A stretch of 64,000 nt of DNA, from the NCBI GenBank assembly GCA_010279815.1, contig QEOQ01000486.1:641158-705157 (forward strand), in the 5' to 3' direction. Position numbers and translations under genes: made by a program. Source of the stretch: Brachionus plicatilis (lineage: Eukaryota; Rotifera; Eurotatoria; Ploima; Brachionidae). Below the pieces are notes generated by a model that was not told the DNA's origin, searched no databases, and saw nothing but the letters and a program-made list of their open reading frames with translations. Positions 22,234 to 31,689 of the stretch are shown here, one piece after another (within the stretch, counting starts at the first letter, position 1; every line of letters begins with the position of its first letter).

Positions 22234-23417
22234 CCCAGTCAAAACCTCAATGATGTTTCATCGAGGAAAAATTGAGGATCGTCGAAGAATCATCAAATTA
22301 ACCAATGAATTTAAGATGAGATGATCAAAACTTACAAGTATTTTTTTTAGCAACAAAAATAGGAGGAGTCACTATTTTAACTTTTCATGAACTTTGATTC
22401 TGTGCTTGAGTTATATTAAGAAAGCATATATGCATTAAAAAACAGTCTTTAATTTTTCTATTTCGTTAAAATGCAATTTGAAAAGATCTTGATCGAAAAG
22501 ACTTTTAAATAATGTTTGAAATTTTTTTAAACGAGTCGACTAAATTATTTCTAAAATAAACTAATTATTAAGCATGTATGCTGAGGTGTATGTGTGAAAA
22601 ATTTATATAAGCATTTGACCCTTAAATCAAGTCTTGTTTGTTAACTGCTTTAATTATTTAATGACAAAACCAGATATTTCTCAGTCGACTAAAATAGTAA
22701 TTAAGTCGTGAATCAGTAGTAAAATAAATTTAATCTTTGATCATAATAAGGTTTGTTTATTTAATTCATTAAAAAAATTTAAAATTAAGCTAATAATGAG
22801 GAGACTTTTTTTTTAAGATTAATCTGGATTAATATGGAATGAGCTTTTAAGAATCGGTATCGCACCTTGTAGCATTAGCAAGATGATAACTATTTCGGTT
22901 TTGTGAAATTTAGTTTAATAGAACAGGCAAAGAGTAAAATAAAACTATTCCTTTTTTCTAGATGTTGGAAATTAATTCTGAAAATTCAACATAGTGCAAC
23001 ATTCAAAGTTGCATAATAGACAACATTCTATTAAAACTCTCTAATATTAGCATAATTATGTTTCAATGTATTTGAACGTATTGCATTCTGTAAAGAGTTT
23101 GCGCATCATTAAGAGACATTGAAATGTAATACCACAATGAATGTTGCACTATTTTGCATTTACAGAATTAATTTTTTACGTCTAGAATAAAAGCAATAGT
23201 TTTTTTTTACTTTTTATTCTGTTTTATTGTACTAAATCTCACAAAACTATAATTTCTAAAATAAAAAAATAAAAAATTATTTTAAATAAATGAAAATCCG
23301 ATGAAATTTTTATTTTTCATCGATGAAACATTATGAATCTGCTCACTCCTCATCGACGAAACATCGATGTAAATATTTTTTTTCCATTGATGCTACATCG
23401 AATTCTAATTAGCTGGG
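22234..23417. mobile_element. Non-autonomous element with CCCAG ends, nested
   Basis: Begins CCCAGTCAAAAC after TA (22232-22233) and ends with the inverse TAATTAGCTGGG before TA (23418-23419). Both sub-ends carry palindromic ATCGATGAAACATCGATG-type words (around 22250-22330 and 23300-23400). The terminal repeat proper is short, so borders are moderately sure. It is split by the MITE at 22897. Confidence 0.55.
22897..23249. mobile_element. MITE with long inverted arms, GTTTTGTGAAATTTAG family
   Basis: The left arm GGTTTTGTGAAATTTAGT continues through AGAACA... AAAACTATT, and is matched in inverse by the right arm ending CTAAATCTCACAAAACT at 23249; arms are about 90 bp, imperfect. The core is rich in TTGCAT/ATGCAA and GTGCAA words. 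Relatives with the same ends or core lie at 23560, 40482 and 43590. Confidence 0.65.
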
Positions 23418-23559
23418 TAGTTTTTAACATATTTTTAAATTTTTATTCACCTCTAAATAGTTTTAACATGATTTAAACTATATAATTTAATGTTTATTTT
23501 TTATTTAAAAATTTTTAAAAACGAAACAAATCGTAAATTTGGCAAATATATTTATTTAA

Positions 23560-23850
23560 GGTTTTGTGAAATACAGTAGAAATGGTTAAAAGAACATAAA
23601 AAATTGAATAACTTTTTTTCTATAAATTAAAAATAAGTATCGTGATTGCGACATTGTGCAATTTTCAAAGTTGCATCAGCTTTCTAGGGCTGCACAATTT
23701 TGCAAATTTAGCAGAGATTAGATTTCAATTTGTTCTAGCGTAGTGCATTTTGCAGAGATTTTGCACATCATTAGCAGACTTTGACAGTAGATGCAACTTT
23801 GAATGTTGCACCATGTTGCATTCTCTCAAGAACTCAAGGTTGTGCAAAAG
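23560..23850. repeat. Diverged MITE of the same family
   Basis: Starts GGTTTTGTGAAATACAGTAG and contains GTGCAATTTTCAAAGTTGCA near 23665 with an inverted GCAACTTTGAATGTTGCACC near 23800. Core words TTTTGCAGAG and GCAGACTTTGACA match those of the 43590 copy. The right terminus is worn away. Confidence 0.5.
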
Positions 23851-23966
23851 TCATAGTCGATTTTGACTTTTGAAATTTTTTTTACACTTTAAAGTCTTTA
23901 CTGTTTTTAATAATTTAGACTTGAACTAGTCCACAAAAAAAACTTTTTTTTTAAATTTTTTTCTTT

Positions 23967-24116
23967 AAACGGCGCTTTTTTGGGTTTTATTTAGTAGGCC
24001 GCTACAATAGCTATCTGGAACGGCAATCCATGTCAGGATCACAATCATATGATTTTTTGCCATTCCAGGTAGCTATTGTAGCGGCCTACTAAATTAAACC
24101 CAAAAAAGCGCGTTTT
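23967..24116. repeat. Long imperfect palindrome (foldback MITE)
   Basis: AAACGGCGCTTTTTTGGGTT and GTAGGCCGCTACAATAGCTA in the left arm pair with their inverses in the right arm (24045-24116), about 60 bp per arm plus weaker A/T extensions to roughly 23938-24153. The spacer of about 35 bp contains a second small palindrome around AATCATATGATT. It is GC-richer than its surroundings. Confidence 0.75.
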
Positions 24117-24784
24117 ATAGAAAAAGATTTAAAAAAAAGTTTTGACCCTGACTTTATTAAAAAAAATAAAGTTTAAGTCCAGACTTGACTTTAACTTTTA
24201 ACCAGCTCTGACTTAACTCCACTAAATATCTATTTAAGATGTGTAGAATCTGAACGATTATTATCATAATTTTTAGGCCATCTGTTTTTTTCAAATTAAT
24301 TCTAAATATGTTTAAAAAAATCGTCGCTATGACCAAAAGTACTGCAAGGTACCAGAGTTAGTCCTAAAGATGAATTTTTTTCTATTAAATTTGATAAGTA
24401 AATAGTTATTTTCGACCAAAATTGAATTTAATAATTAATTTTTTTGTTTGTTTCACCATTTTGTAAAAAAATTTCTCTTCTTTTAATTCTTAAAACTATT
24501 TTTAAAAACAATTTTAATATTTCAAATAAATTGTAAAAATAATTAACTTTTAAATATTAAAATCAATATTGAAAATGAAATCCTTGATTTAATTAAAATA
24601 TTGCCTAAGAAAAAAGAGTCCCTCAAAATCCATCCATAAAAGCTTCTTAAAAAGTGACTTATAAACCGACTTTTTTAAATAACGTCTTATAAAGTGACTT
24701 AAAAAAACCAATAGAAGTGACTTTTTATCCGACTTAATGTCCGTCTTAAAAAGCGTCTCCAAGACGCTTTTTTTTTTCAGTGTA

Positions 24785-25482
24785 TGGCTCGCAGCAGCAA
24801 AGAATTTTTTTGATATTTTTATTAGACGTCAGAGAACGAATTTGGATTTAATAAATTTTTTAGAGTCCTTCAGAAAAAATGTTATCTTCATTGAGCAATT
24901 TTTTTTTAGTTTAATTTGCTTTTAAATCGGCTAAATTTTTTTTTTAATTCAGAGAAAACTAAAAAAAAACTTGGTCTTGATTGACTTTTTTGACCGAAGT
25001 TTGGGTAAATTTTAGCTATTTTGGTAAAATATAGTTATTAAAATAAATTTAGAAACTAATAACTACTTAAGTTATAAAATTTTTATTTATAAAATTTAGA
25101 TTACCTTTAAAAAAATATATCAAGTTCTATTATTTAAAACTAAAACTTGAAAATAGGCAAATAGCAGCTTAAAAGCTTAATTAATAACCTTTGAAAGATT
25201 ATTTTTCGACTAAGTTTTGAAAAGTTTTTCACATTTTTTTATTTTTTTCAAAATGAATATTTTAATGTGTATGATGTTTTATTGGATTTAATTTCGACTT
25301 AAATGAATGGCCTCAAAATATCTTTAAAAAATGATTCTTAATTTTAAATTCCAACTTTTAAAAGATAATGCTGGGCTCGTCCTAATATATGTGGCATAAA
25401 CTGAATATTTTGGTGTTGTCTAAAAAAATTTGGTATTTTTTTTATAAATTAACTAGGTAAATTCTATTACGGCCGAAAAATT
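24785..25482. other. AT-rich region, no gene seen
   Basis: I see only low-complexity A/T sequence on both strands. Confidence 0.5.
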
Positions 25483-25963
25483 CACAGTTTTGCTCTTTTT
25501 TTCAATTTTTAATAAAATTTTATTTTTTTGTTTTTTCAATCAAAAAAATAAAATTATTTTTTGCGAAATCTTTTAATTCTTTACATTATTTGTTGTAATT
25601 TTTGGCAAGAAAAATTAAGATTAAAGAAAAATTGTCAACATTTTTCCAATTTTAAATAATTGATCTGAAAAGTAAATCCATGCATTTTGCATGCGCAACC
25701 GCTGAAATAATTTTCATTTGATCTTTTCGTGATTTAGAGCCTGATGTGATCCATGTTTTCAAAGAGCATTTTATGTTTCCTTGGTCATAACTTAAGAGAT
25801 TTTCAATCATTTTCATGACAAAATTTGATGTTTCCAAAAGGCTTTTTGGACCTAAGAGAGAAAGAAAGAAGAGAAGTTTTTTTTAAATAAAAAAAAAATA
25901 AAAATTGAAAAATTTTATTAAAAAAATTTTAATAAAAATTGAAAAAAATGAGCAAAAACTGTG
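25483..25963. repeat. Inverted terminal repeats enclosing an exon-like frame
   Basis: CACAGTTTTGCTC at 25483 and GAGCAAAAACTGTG ending at 25963 are inverted, and the A/T stretches inside them (CAATTTTTAATAAAATTTTA and the like) continue the inversion for some 60 bp. Between them lies the open frame at 25652..25851. It could be a MITE that carries a captured gene fragment. Confidence 0.45.
25652..25851 (-). CDS. Unrecognised exon-like open frame (possible captured terminal exon)
   Basis: On the minus strand a strong acceptor (TTCTTTCTTTCTCTCTTAG) is followed at 25851 by an open frame of about 65 codons, starting GPKSLLETSNFVMKMIENLL and ending MDLLFRSII before TAA at 25652-25654. Composition and the splice site look like a real terminal exon, but I do not recognise the protein and found no upstream exon on this strand. 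It lies between inverted repeats, so it may be a transduplicated fragment, not a gene of its own. Confidence 0.3.
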
Positions 25964-26738
25964 GATTGTTTGATAGGAATAGCATATACCTAGTATGATG
26001 AAAATGTGTTAAATTTAAGTAATATATCGTAAAATTGCATACACTTTTGTAATAACCATGTAAAATAAAGAGACCGTATACAATTTTATAGATATTTTTT
26101 AATAAATTTTATAACAAATTAATTTAATTTTTTTGCAACACTTTTTTTTAAAATTGTGGTAAAAAATTTTTAGTTTGCCGGGAAAAATTTATTTCTTCAG
26201 AAATCAAAAAACTATGAGCTCAGTTAATTTTCTTGCAATTAAATAAAAAATAAAATAAATTATTTTGATATTAACCAGGGTTCTAATAAATTTTATTAAT
26301 AAATAAAATCAGAAAAATATTTTTTTCCTTATTCCTTTGTCCATTTTTGCACCAAATTATGATAAAGCATTTTGCCAAGAATTACGATCATCATAAAAAA
26401 AATTTCTCTATTGAAAATTTCACATTTTATTAGAAATGATCAATAATTGCTAAAAATATTCTCAAAATAAAAAAATCTTGCCAAAAGAAAGAACCAATTT
26501 TTGCTAAATATTTCAAATCGCTACTTCTATTAAATTATCTCTCAACACAATGACAGAGTCATTATTCTATTGAATCCAAGCTTTGTCTAAAAATTTCCAG
26601 GCACATGTGAAATGAATACCAAGCTATTAAGAAATGCAAAACAAAAAAATTAAATAATGAGTTCATGCTTGACTTGTGGCAAAAAAATACCTTTTTTATA
26701 AAATAAACACTTTTTTTCCAATTTATAAAGATTAATTG
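25964..26738. other. 5' flank of the TPR-TIR gene
   Basis: AT-rich with no clear exon. The promoter and 5' UTR of the gene at 26739 should lie here; a short non-coding first exon cannot be excluded. Confidence 0.5.
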
Positions 26739-29024
26739 ATGAGGCGAGTAAAAGGTTTGGTAGATACCAAAGCACTTTTTTGCAAAAATCACGTAAAATT
26801 GCCCAAAAAAATAGACCTTGACTCAGAATTGAAGAGTCTGGCATATTTGCGCAAAAAGCACAATGGCGACAGCCATCACGATATTGCCAATACTCTGGAA
26901 AAAATAGCCACAGCCTACAATGACATTGGTGACCCTAACAACTATCTCAACTACTCACTCGAAGTGCTGCTAATCAGGCAACAATTGAGCAAAAATAAAG
27001 TAAATGCGGAAATTCTGTCTTCTCTTTTCCACATAATCAACGCATACCAACTGCTCGGTGACTCATCCAACTCTCTCAAATATGCGCTGCAATCATTGAA
27101 GATAAGCTACGCGCTATATCCGAACAAAAATCATCCAAACATTGCCAATGCCATGAACAAAGTTGCCATTGCGTACAACGACTTGGGACAGCACGAGAAC
27201 TTTTTGCAGCTCTCTCTAGAAGCGCTCAAGATTCGCGAAGACTTCCTGGGTGCTTCGCATCCCGACGTGGCCTCCTCGTACAACACAGTCGCCTTGGCTT
27301 ATCGAAAAAAAGGCGAAATGCAGAAGTTCTACGATTTTGCGCTGAAAGCTTTGGAAATGAGGAAAAAATTGCTCGGTCCCGAGCACAAAGACATTGCCAC
27401 ATCACTGAACAATGTGGCTCTGGCGCACCGCAGCCTGGGAAACTACTCAATCGCCCTGGACTATGCCAACGAAGCCTTGGCAATGAGAAAAAACATCTAC
27501 TCCAACTATCATGCTGACATTGTATCCTCCTATGACACTTGTGCCATCCTTCACACAGACATTGGCAAGCCGCAAAAATCTCTGGAACTTTTGCAGGATG
27601 CGCTGACCATTGCGCAAAAAATCTACCCGCCAAATCACCCAAAAATGGCCTCGATCAATCTAAACTTGGCCATAGCCTACAAAGATTTGGACGATTTGGA
27701 AAATTTTCTAAAATACTCTTTTATCAGTCTAAATATGAGGAGGACTCTCTATGGCGACAAACATCCGGACATAGCCGACTCGCTGAACAACGTGGCCATT
27801 GCGTACCGCAATTTGGGCGACCACGAAAACGGCCTGAAGTATGCACTAGAAAGCTTGAACATGTTCAGAGAGATTTATGAGGACAAGGACCATTTGGACA
27901 TTGCCAGGGGCTATGTGAACGTGGCCAATGCCTATCACAGCATGGGCGACATAGAGAAATTTTTCCAAAATGCTCTCAAAGCCATAGATATGTCAAAAAA
28001 GCTGGGATATTGGTTCAACACTCTGATCGCCACCGTTCTGACCAATCTTGCCATTTGCTACAAAAACCTGGGCCAGCTGGACTACTATCTAAATTATACC
28101 ACTCAAGCTTTGGCTATTAGAGAAAAAATACTGGACAAAGAGCATCCTGACATTGCCAACGCGCTCTACAAATGCGCCATTGGTCATTACAACTTGGCTG
28201 ATGAGAGCAGTTTTTTTAAAATAGCCCAAAAATCGCTCAGCATGTTTGCCAAGATTAATGGCACAGAAAATGTTGCCGAAGTTGCCAATTTGTTTCAGGC
28301 CATGGCTGTTTTTCGCTTCAAGGCAAATGATTATGAGAGTTTTTTCGAATATTCAACCAGAGCGTTGGATGTGAGACAAAATTTGCACTTGGAAGCTCAT
28401 CCGAGCTTGGTGGTGTCCTTGTATTTTGTGGCCAGAGCGTTTGGATGCATGGGCGATCCGCAAAAAGAAGAAATTTACTTGCTAAAAGCTTTAAATATGA
28501 AAAAGGTTATTCTAGATTGTCATAGGATTTACATTAGTCTGGATAATGCAGCAGAGCTGGTGTTCGAGAATACACCTGGAGTATTACTGGACCGAAAAGA
28601 AGAAAGACTGGAAGACTCTTTGGAGCGTAGGCATTTGGTGATTTGTCACCATCCTGATTGCAGAAGCAGGTGCGTTGAACTCAAAACTGGAATGGAAAGA
28701 GAAGGCTACAAAATTTGCATGGACCAAAGTGACAGATCTGCCAAAAGTATTGAGTCCATGTTTGAGCAAATTGAGATGAGTTGTGCGATTTTGGTTTTTA
28801 TGGACAAAAATTTGAACGAGGATAGAAGTAATAGACTGGAGATTTTATTTGCGGCTGAGATTGGTATTCCGATGATTGGAATAAAGGTGGACGATGATTT
28901 TGAGCTTCAAGAGTGGCTTCTTAATGTGATGGTTGATAGAAAAATGTTTGATTTGGATCGGGTGAAAAATTTTGATTTGTTCATCAAGAAATTAGCAAGA
29001 GAAGTTGAATTAATAAGAATTTAA
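26739..29024 (+). CDS. TPR-array protein with C-terminal TIR domain, intronless
   Basis: 761 residues from ATG 26739 (a TTG directly before it is not a plausible animal start). Residues about 46-590 form some 13 tetratricopeptide units of about 42 residues of the kinesin-light-chain/NPHP3 type, each opening with a pattern such as HPDIADSLNNVAIAYRNLG. Residues about 631-761 form a TIR-like domain: RHLVICHH (strand A), EREGYKICMDQS (strand B and BB-loop region), SCAILVFMDKNL, then RSNRLEILFAAEIGIPMIGI, in which E701 falls at the position of the catalytic glutamate of NAD-cleaving TIR domains such as SARM1. TPR-TIR proteins are predicted cytosolic sensors or scaffolds; here the TPRs would bind a ligand or oligomerise and the TIR would signal or cleave NAD+. 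That role is inference. The gene has no introns and clearly more GC-rich codons than its flanks. Confidence 0.85.
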   Translation: MRRVKGLVDTKALFCKNHVKLPKKIDLDSELKSLAYLRKKHNGDSHHDIANTLEKIATAYNDIGDPNNYLNYSLEVLLIRQQLSKNKVNAEILSSLFHIINAYQLLGDSSNSLKYALQSLKISYALYPNKNHPNIANAMNKVAIAYNDLGQHENFLQLSLEALKIREDFLGASHPDVASSYNTVALAYRKKGEMQKFYDFALKALEMRKKLLGPEHKDIATSLNNVALAHRSLGNYSIALDYANEALAMRKNIYSNYHADIVSSYDTCAILHTDIGKPQKSLELLQDALTIAQKIYPPNHPKMASINLNLAIAYKDLDDLENFLKYSFISLNMRRTLYGDKHPDIADSLNNVAIAYRNLGDHENGLKYALESLNMFREIYEDKDHLDIARGYVNVANAYHSMGDIEKFFQNALKAIDMSKKLGYWFNTLIATVLTNLAICYKNLGQLDYYLNYTTQALAIREKILDKEHPDIANALYKCAIGHYNLADESSFFKIAQKSLSMFAKINGTENVAEVANLFQAMAVFRFKANDYESFFEYSTRALDVRQNLHLEAHPSLVVSLYFVARAFGCMGDPQKEEIYLLKALNMKKVILDCHRIYISLDNAAELVFENTPGVLLDRKEERLEDSLERRHLVICHHPDCRSRCVELKTGMEREGYKICMDQSDRSAKSIESMFEQIEMSCAILVFMDKNLNEDRSNRLEILFAAEIGIPMIGIKVDDDFELQEWLLNVMVDRKMFDLDRVKNFDLFIKKLAREVELIRI

Positions 29025-29259
29025 TTTTGTTTTTTTTTTGAATATTTTAAATTGTTGATTTAATTATTGATTTAGTGAATTTCAAAAAGTTGTATTTACT
29101 TCAAAAACAGAAAAATAATTAAAACAGAAAACATATTTTTTTTTATTTTTTCTTTTAATTTTTTTGTTAACCAATTTTTTAAATTTTGAAAAAGTTAAAC
29201 AATTACAAAAATTGATTTATCTACTGGAATTGAGTAAAAATTATTGATATAAAAAAGTA
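29025..29259. other. 3' flank of the TPR-TIR gene
   Basis: AT-rich 3' UTR and flank; no canonical AATAAA in the first 200 bp (AATAATTAAAAC near 29113 is the nearest variant). Confidence 0.4.
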
Positions 29260-29793
29260 AGGGTCTAGTCGGGTTAGCTATCATACGATTGCATAATATA
29301 CAATCAGACAAAATTACTATCATAAAATGATAGCAGAATTTATGATGGTAATATTTTTTAATTAAAAATTATTGATTGGAATTTTTATTATTTTTATAAG
29401 TTTATAAAATAAAATCAAAAGAAAATCACTTAAACAATTTACATTTTAACAAAATATTTTCTTAGTTAAATTTTTTTTCGACTTCTTAATTTTGACACAT
29501 ACGGAGAAACTCAACCTTGATTAATTAATTCTTTTTTCTTTTTAATACAGCCGCTATAATTTCATTATTCAATTCTGGTATTTTTGAAATTTTTACTAAA
29601 TCATTTCTAATTTATCACCTATTTTTTTTTACTTTGACTGCTCCTTTGACTATTAACACTTTATAAAAATAAAAAAATTAATAAAAGTACTTGAATCTTC
29701 GCTTTTGATAATTTCTCTTAGTTCGTCCATTATTAAATTTAAAATAAGAAAATTGCAAAAAAAAATCTAAGAGATTAAACCCGACAAGACCCT
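29260..29793. mobile_element. Non-autonomous DNA element with AGGGTCT ends
   Basis: Left end AGGGTCTAGTCGGGTTAG and right end, inverse, AGGGTCTTGTCGGGTTTAAT. AAAGTA occurs directly outside both ends (29254-29259 and 29794-29799), a plausible 6-bp target duplication. The interior is AT rich with small palindromes such as CTATCATAAAATGATAG; no coding. Confidence 0.65.
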
Positions 29794-29884
29794 AAAGTAA
29801 TATTAAAAAAACAAAAATATAGCTACAATGATACTATGAAATAAGCCTTTTATTAGTTATAAATGGTAAAATTGACAATTAAGT

Positions 29885-30660
29885 TTATGCGCAAGCAACA
29901 TTAACATGTCGCAAGCGTAATAAGCGCAAAATGCATACAACATGTGGCTCGCCTATTCATTAAGACGAGAACATGTCAGTAAGCAGGGAACGAGTATATG
30001 CACGGTCTCGCCTGCACTCAAAATGCAGATAGTCTACTGATTCAGACGAGTGCATGCAACTGCAAAGCGAACCGAGTACATACACAGTGGTGTCCTTACT
30101 ACATTCTCCATACTTATCGTTTCTTAATATTTCTTTATTTATTTTTAATTCTAATATTTACTTATTTTATAACTTAAATTATTTTTACTTTTTGTTTTAT
30201 TACTTTTATTTTTTATTTTATTTTTTTTTAAAAAAGATAGAAAGAATCATTGTTATTAACTCTGCCATTGGCCGGTCCCAAGCCCGGATGAAAAAAGAGG
30301 AGGGGTGATGATGATGCAGGCGCATAGAGGCCGGGATGAGGAGGCTTGCAAGCTAGAGCTGATGATAGTCTGTTGGGTCCAAGAGCCTTAGTGAAAAAAG
30401 TAAAGTGTCTTTAGTTTGGATAAGCTTGTATCCAGATATAGATACGCTTGGTTTGTGGTTCCAAGCTAGTCTAAATAGTTGCCGAGTTCGCAGCCATTAA
30501 GTGCTCGGATGAGTGGCGCTGTTTATGATGAACGTCCCATATGTAACTTTGGCCGCTGACTGTTGAGTTGCAATCATACCGTTGCCGGTCCCAAGTCCGG
30601 ATGAGAAAATGAGAGGGTAAGGACTAACAGTGTGACTTGACAGATAAACACACGAGAAAA
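29885..30660. repeat. GC-richer structured sequence with a repeated CCGGTCCCAAG-CCGGATGA module
   Basis: This segment stands out from the surrounding AT-rich DNA. Two modules about 310 bp apart read GGCCGGTCCCAAGCCCGGATGA (30270) and TGCCGGTCCCAAGTCCGGATGA (30582), each followed by an A-run and a GAGGGT-type purine stretch. Upstream, 29885-30100 is rich in ATGCA/TGCAT and GACGAG/CTCGCC words. No long open frame. I cannot name it: it may be the untranslated part of a retroelement or a structured non-coding RNA. I tested it against 5S rRNA and hammerhead ribozyme layouts by eye without success. Confidence 0.5.
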
Positions 30661-31227
30661 AGTTTATTAAATATTTATTTTGAAAAAAAAAGATTCGGCT
30701 CAGACTCTTTAAAAATTAATTTTTTAATTAAGTCTAACACAACCAAGCTTGGTCGATTTCTTTTCACGAAACTATATATAAAAAAAATTGTATAAAATAA
30801 AAAAAATTTTATTTTGGTAAAATTGATTGTCCGTATATTTTAATCCGAACAATGATTCCTTAGGGCGATTTATTTTCGTATCAACGAAAGTTGACTGTAT
30901 ATAATTATCAATACAAATCAAAAGCTTGGGCTTAAAATTGATTTTTAATTTTAGATATTTTTTGAATTTTTTTTTTCTTAAATTTTGACTTTGGTATCAA
31001 TTTTGAAAAAACTTAGTTACTTTTTTTTTTCTTCATTATATGTTAATTTTTGTCTAAATTTTGTTTAAAAAAAGACTTTAAAATCACATAATTGGTTGAA
31101 GGAGTCCTGCTCGTAGCCTTTCTTTAAAAAAAAATAAACTATTAAAACAAAATAAAAAAAATCTTATTCTCGAATATTAATTAACTTATTTTTGATTGAA
31201 CACAAATTTTTGATTAAGTACTAAATT
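30661..31227. other. AT-rich region, no gene seen
   Basis: Only low-complexity sequence; it leads into the truncated LINE. Confidence 0.5.
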
Positions 31228-31689
31228 TTGTGCTATTTTTTTTGGACACCTAAAATTTACAGGTATAGATCTGGCAATTTTATTCTTTATATCAAAATTG
31301 AGCAAGAAGATGTACCATTAGAGCAGAATCCAACCTTTTTAGGCATCAAACTGGGTCCAAAACTTGCCTACACAGCACATCTACAAGACGTTATAAAGAA
31401 ACAGACGTCAAAAATAAATCTAATTCGTAAAATTAAAAGATTTAAATGGAGTTCATATCTAAGAATCAATTTAACCCTCTATAAAACTTTAATTCGCTCA
31501 TTGTTTGACTACTGTTTCATTATTTTAAATTCGGGAACAGAAAAAAAATAAAGCTTAAAGTACAAGAAATGCAAAACAAGATTCTAAGAATTATAAATTT
31601 TTTCCTCTTAAAACAAGCATTAATCCTATGCATAAAGTACTTAAAATTGATAAAATAGAAGACAGATCAAACCAACTATTCATTAAATC

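Larger units (their letters stand above)
21745..24782. mobile_element. Composite non-autonomous DNA transposon with TA duplication, 3.0 kb
   Basis: Left end CAATGAAAAAAAAATAAGCG and right end, inverse, CACTGAAAAAAAAAAGCGTC, flanked by TA at 21743-21744 and 24783-24784. Both sub-terminal regions (21755-21870 and 24640-24770) repeat words like AAAGCGACTT/AAAGTGACTT in tandem. There is no transposase. The interior is a nest of smaller insertions at 22234..23417, 22897..23249, 23560..23850 and 23967..24116. Confidence 0.65.

Noticed and set aside
27226..27880. Open frames on both strands inside the TPR gene
   Set aside because: Shadows of the GC-richer TPR repeat codons; no domain similarity and contradicted by the clear TPR pattern.
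30480..30560. Resemblance to 5S rRNA (AAGTGCTCGGATGAGTGGC) or a hammerhead ribozyme core
   Set aside because: The rest of the 5S promoter and stems are missing, and the CUGAUGA..GAAA core of a hammerhead cannot be completed.
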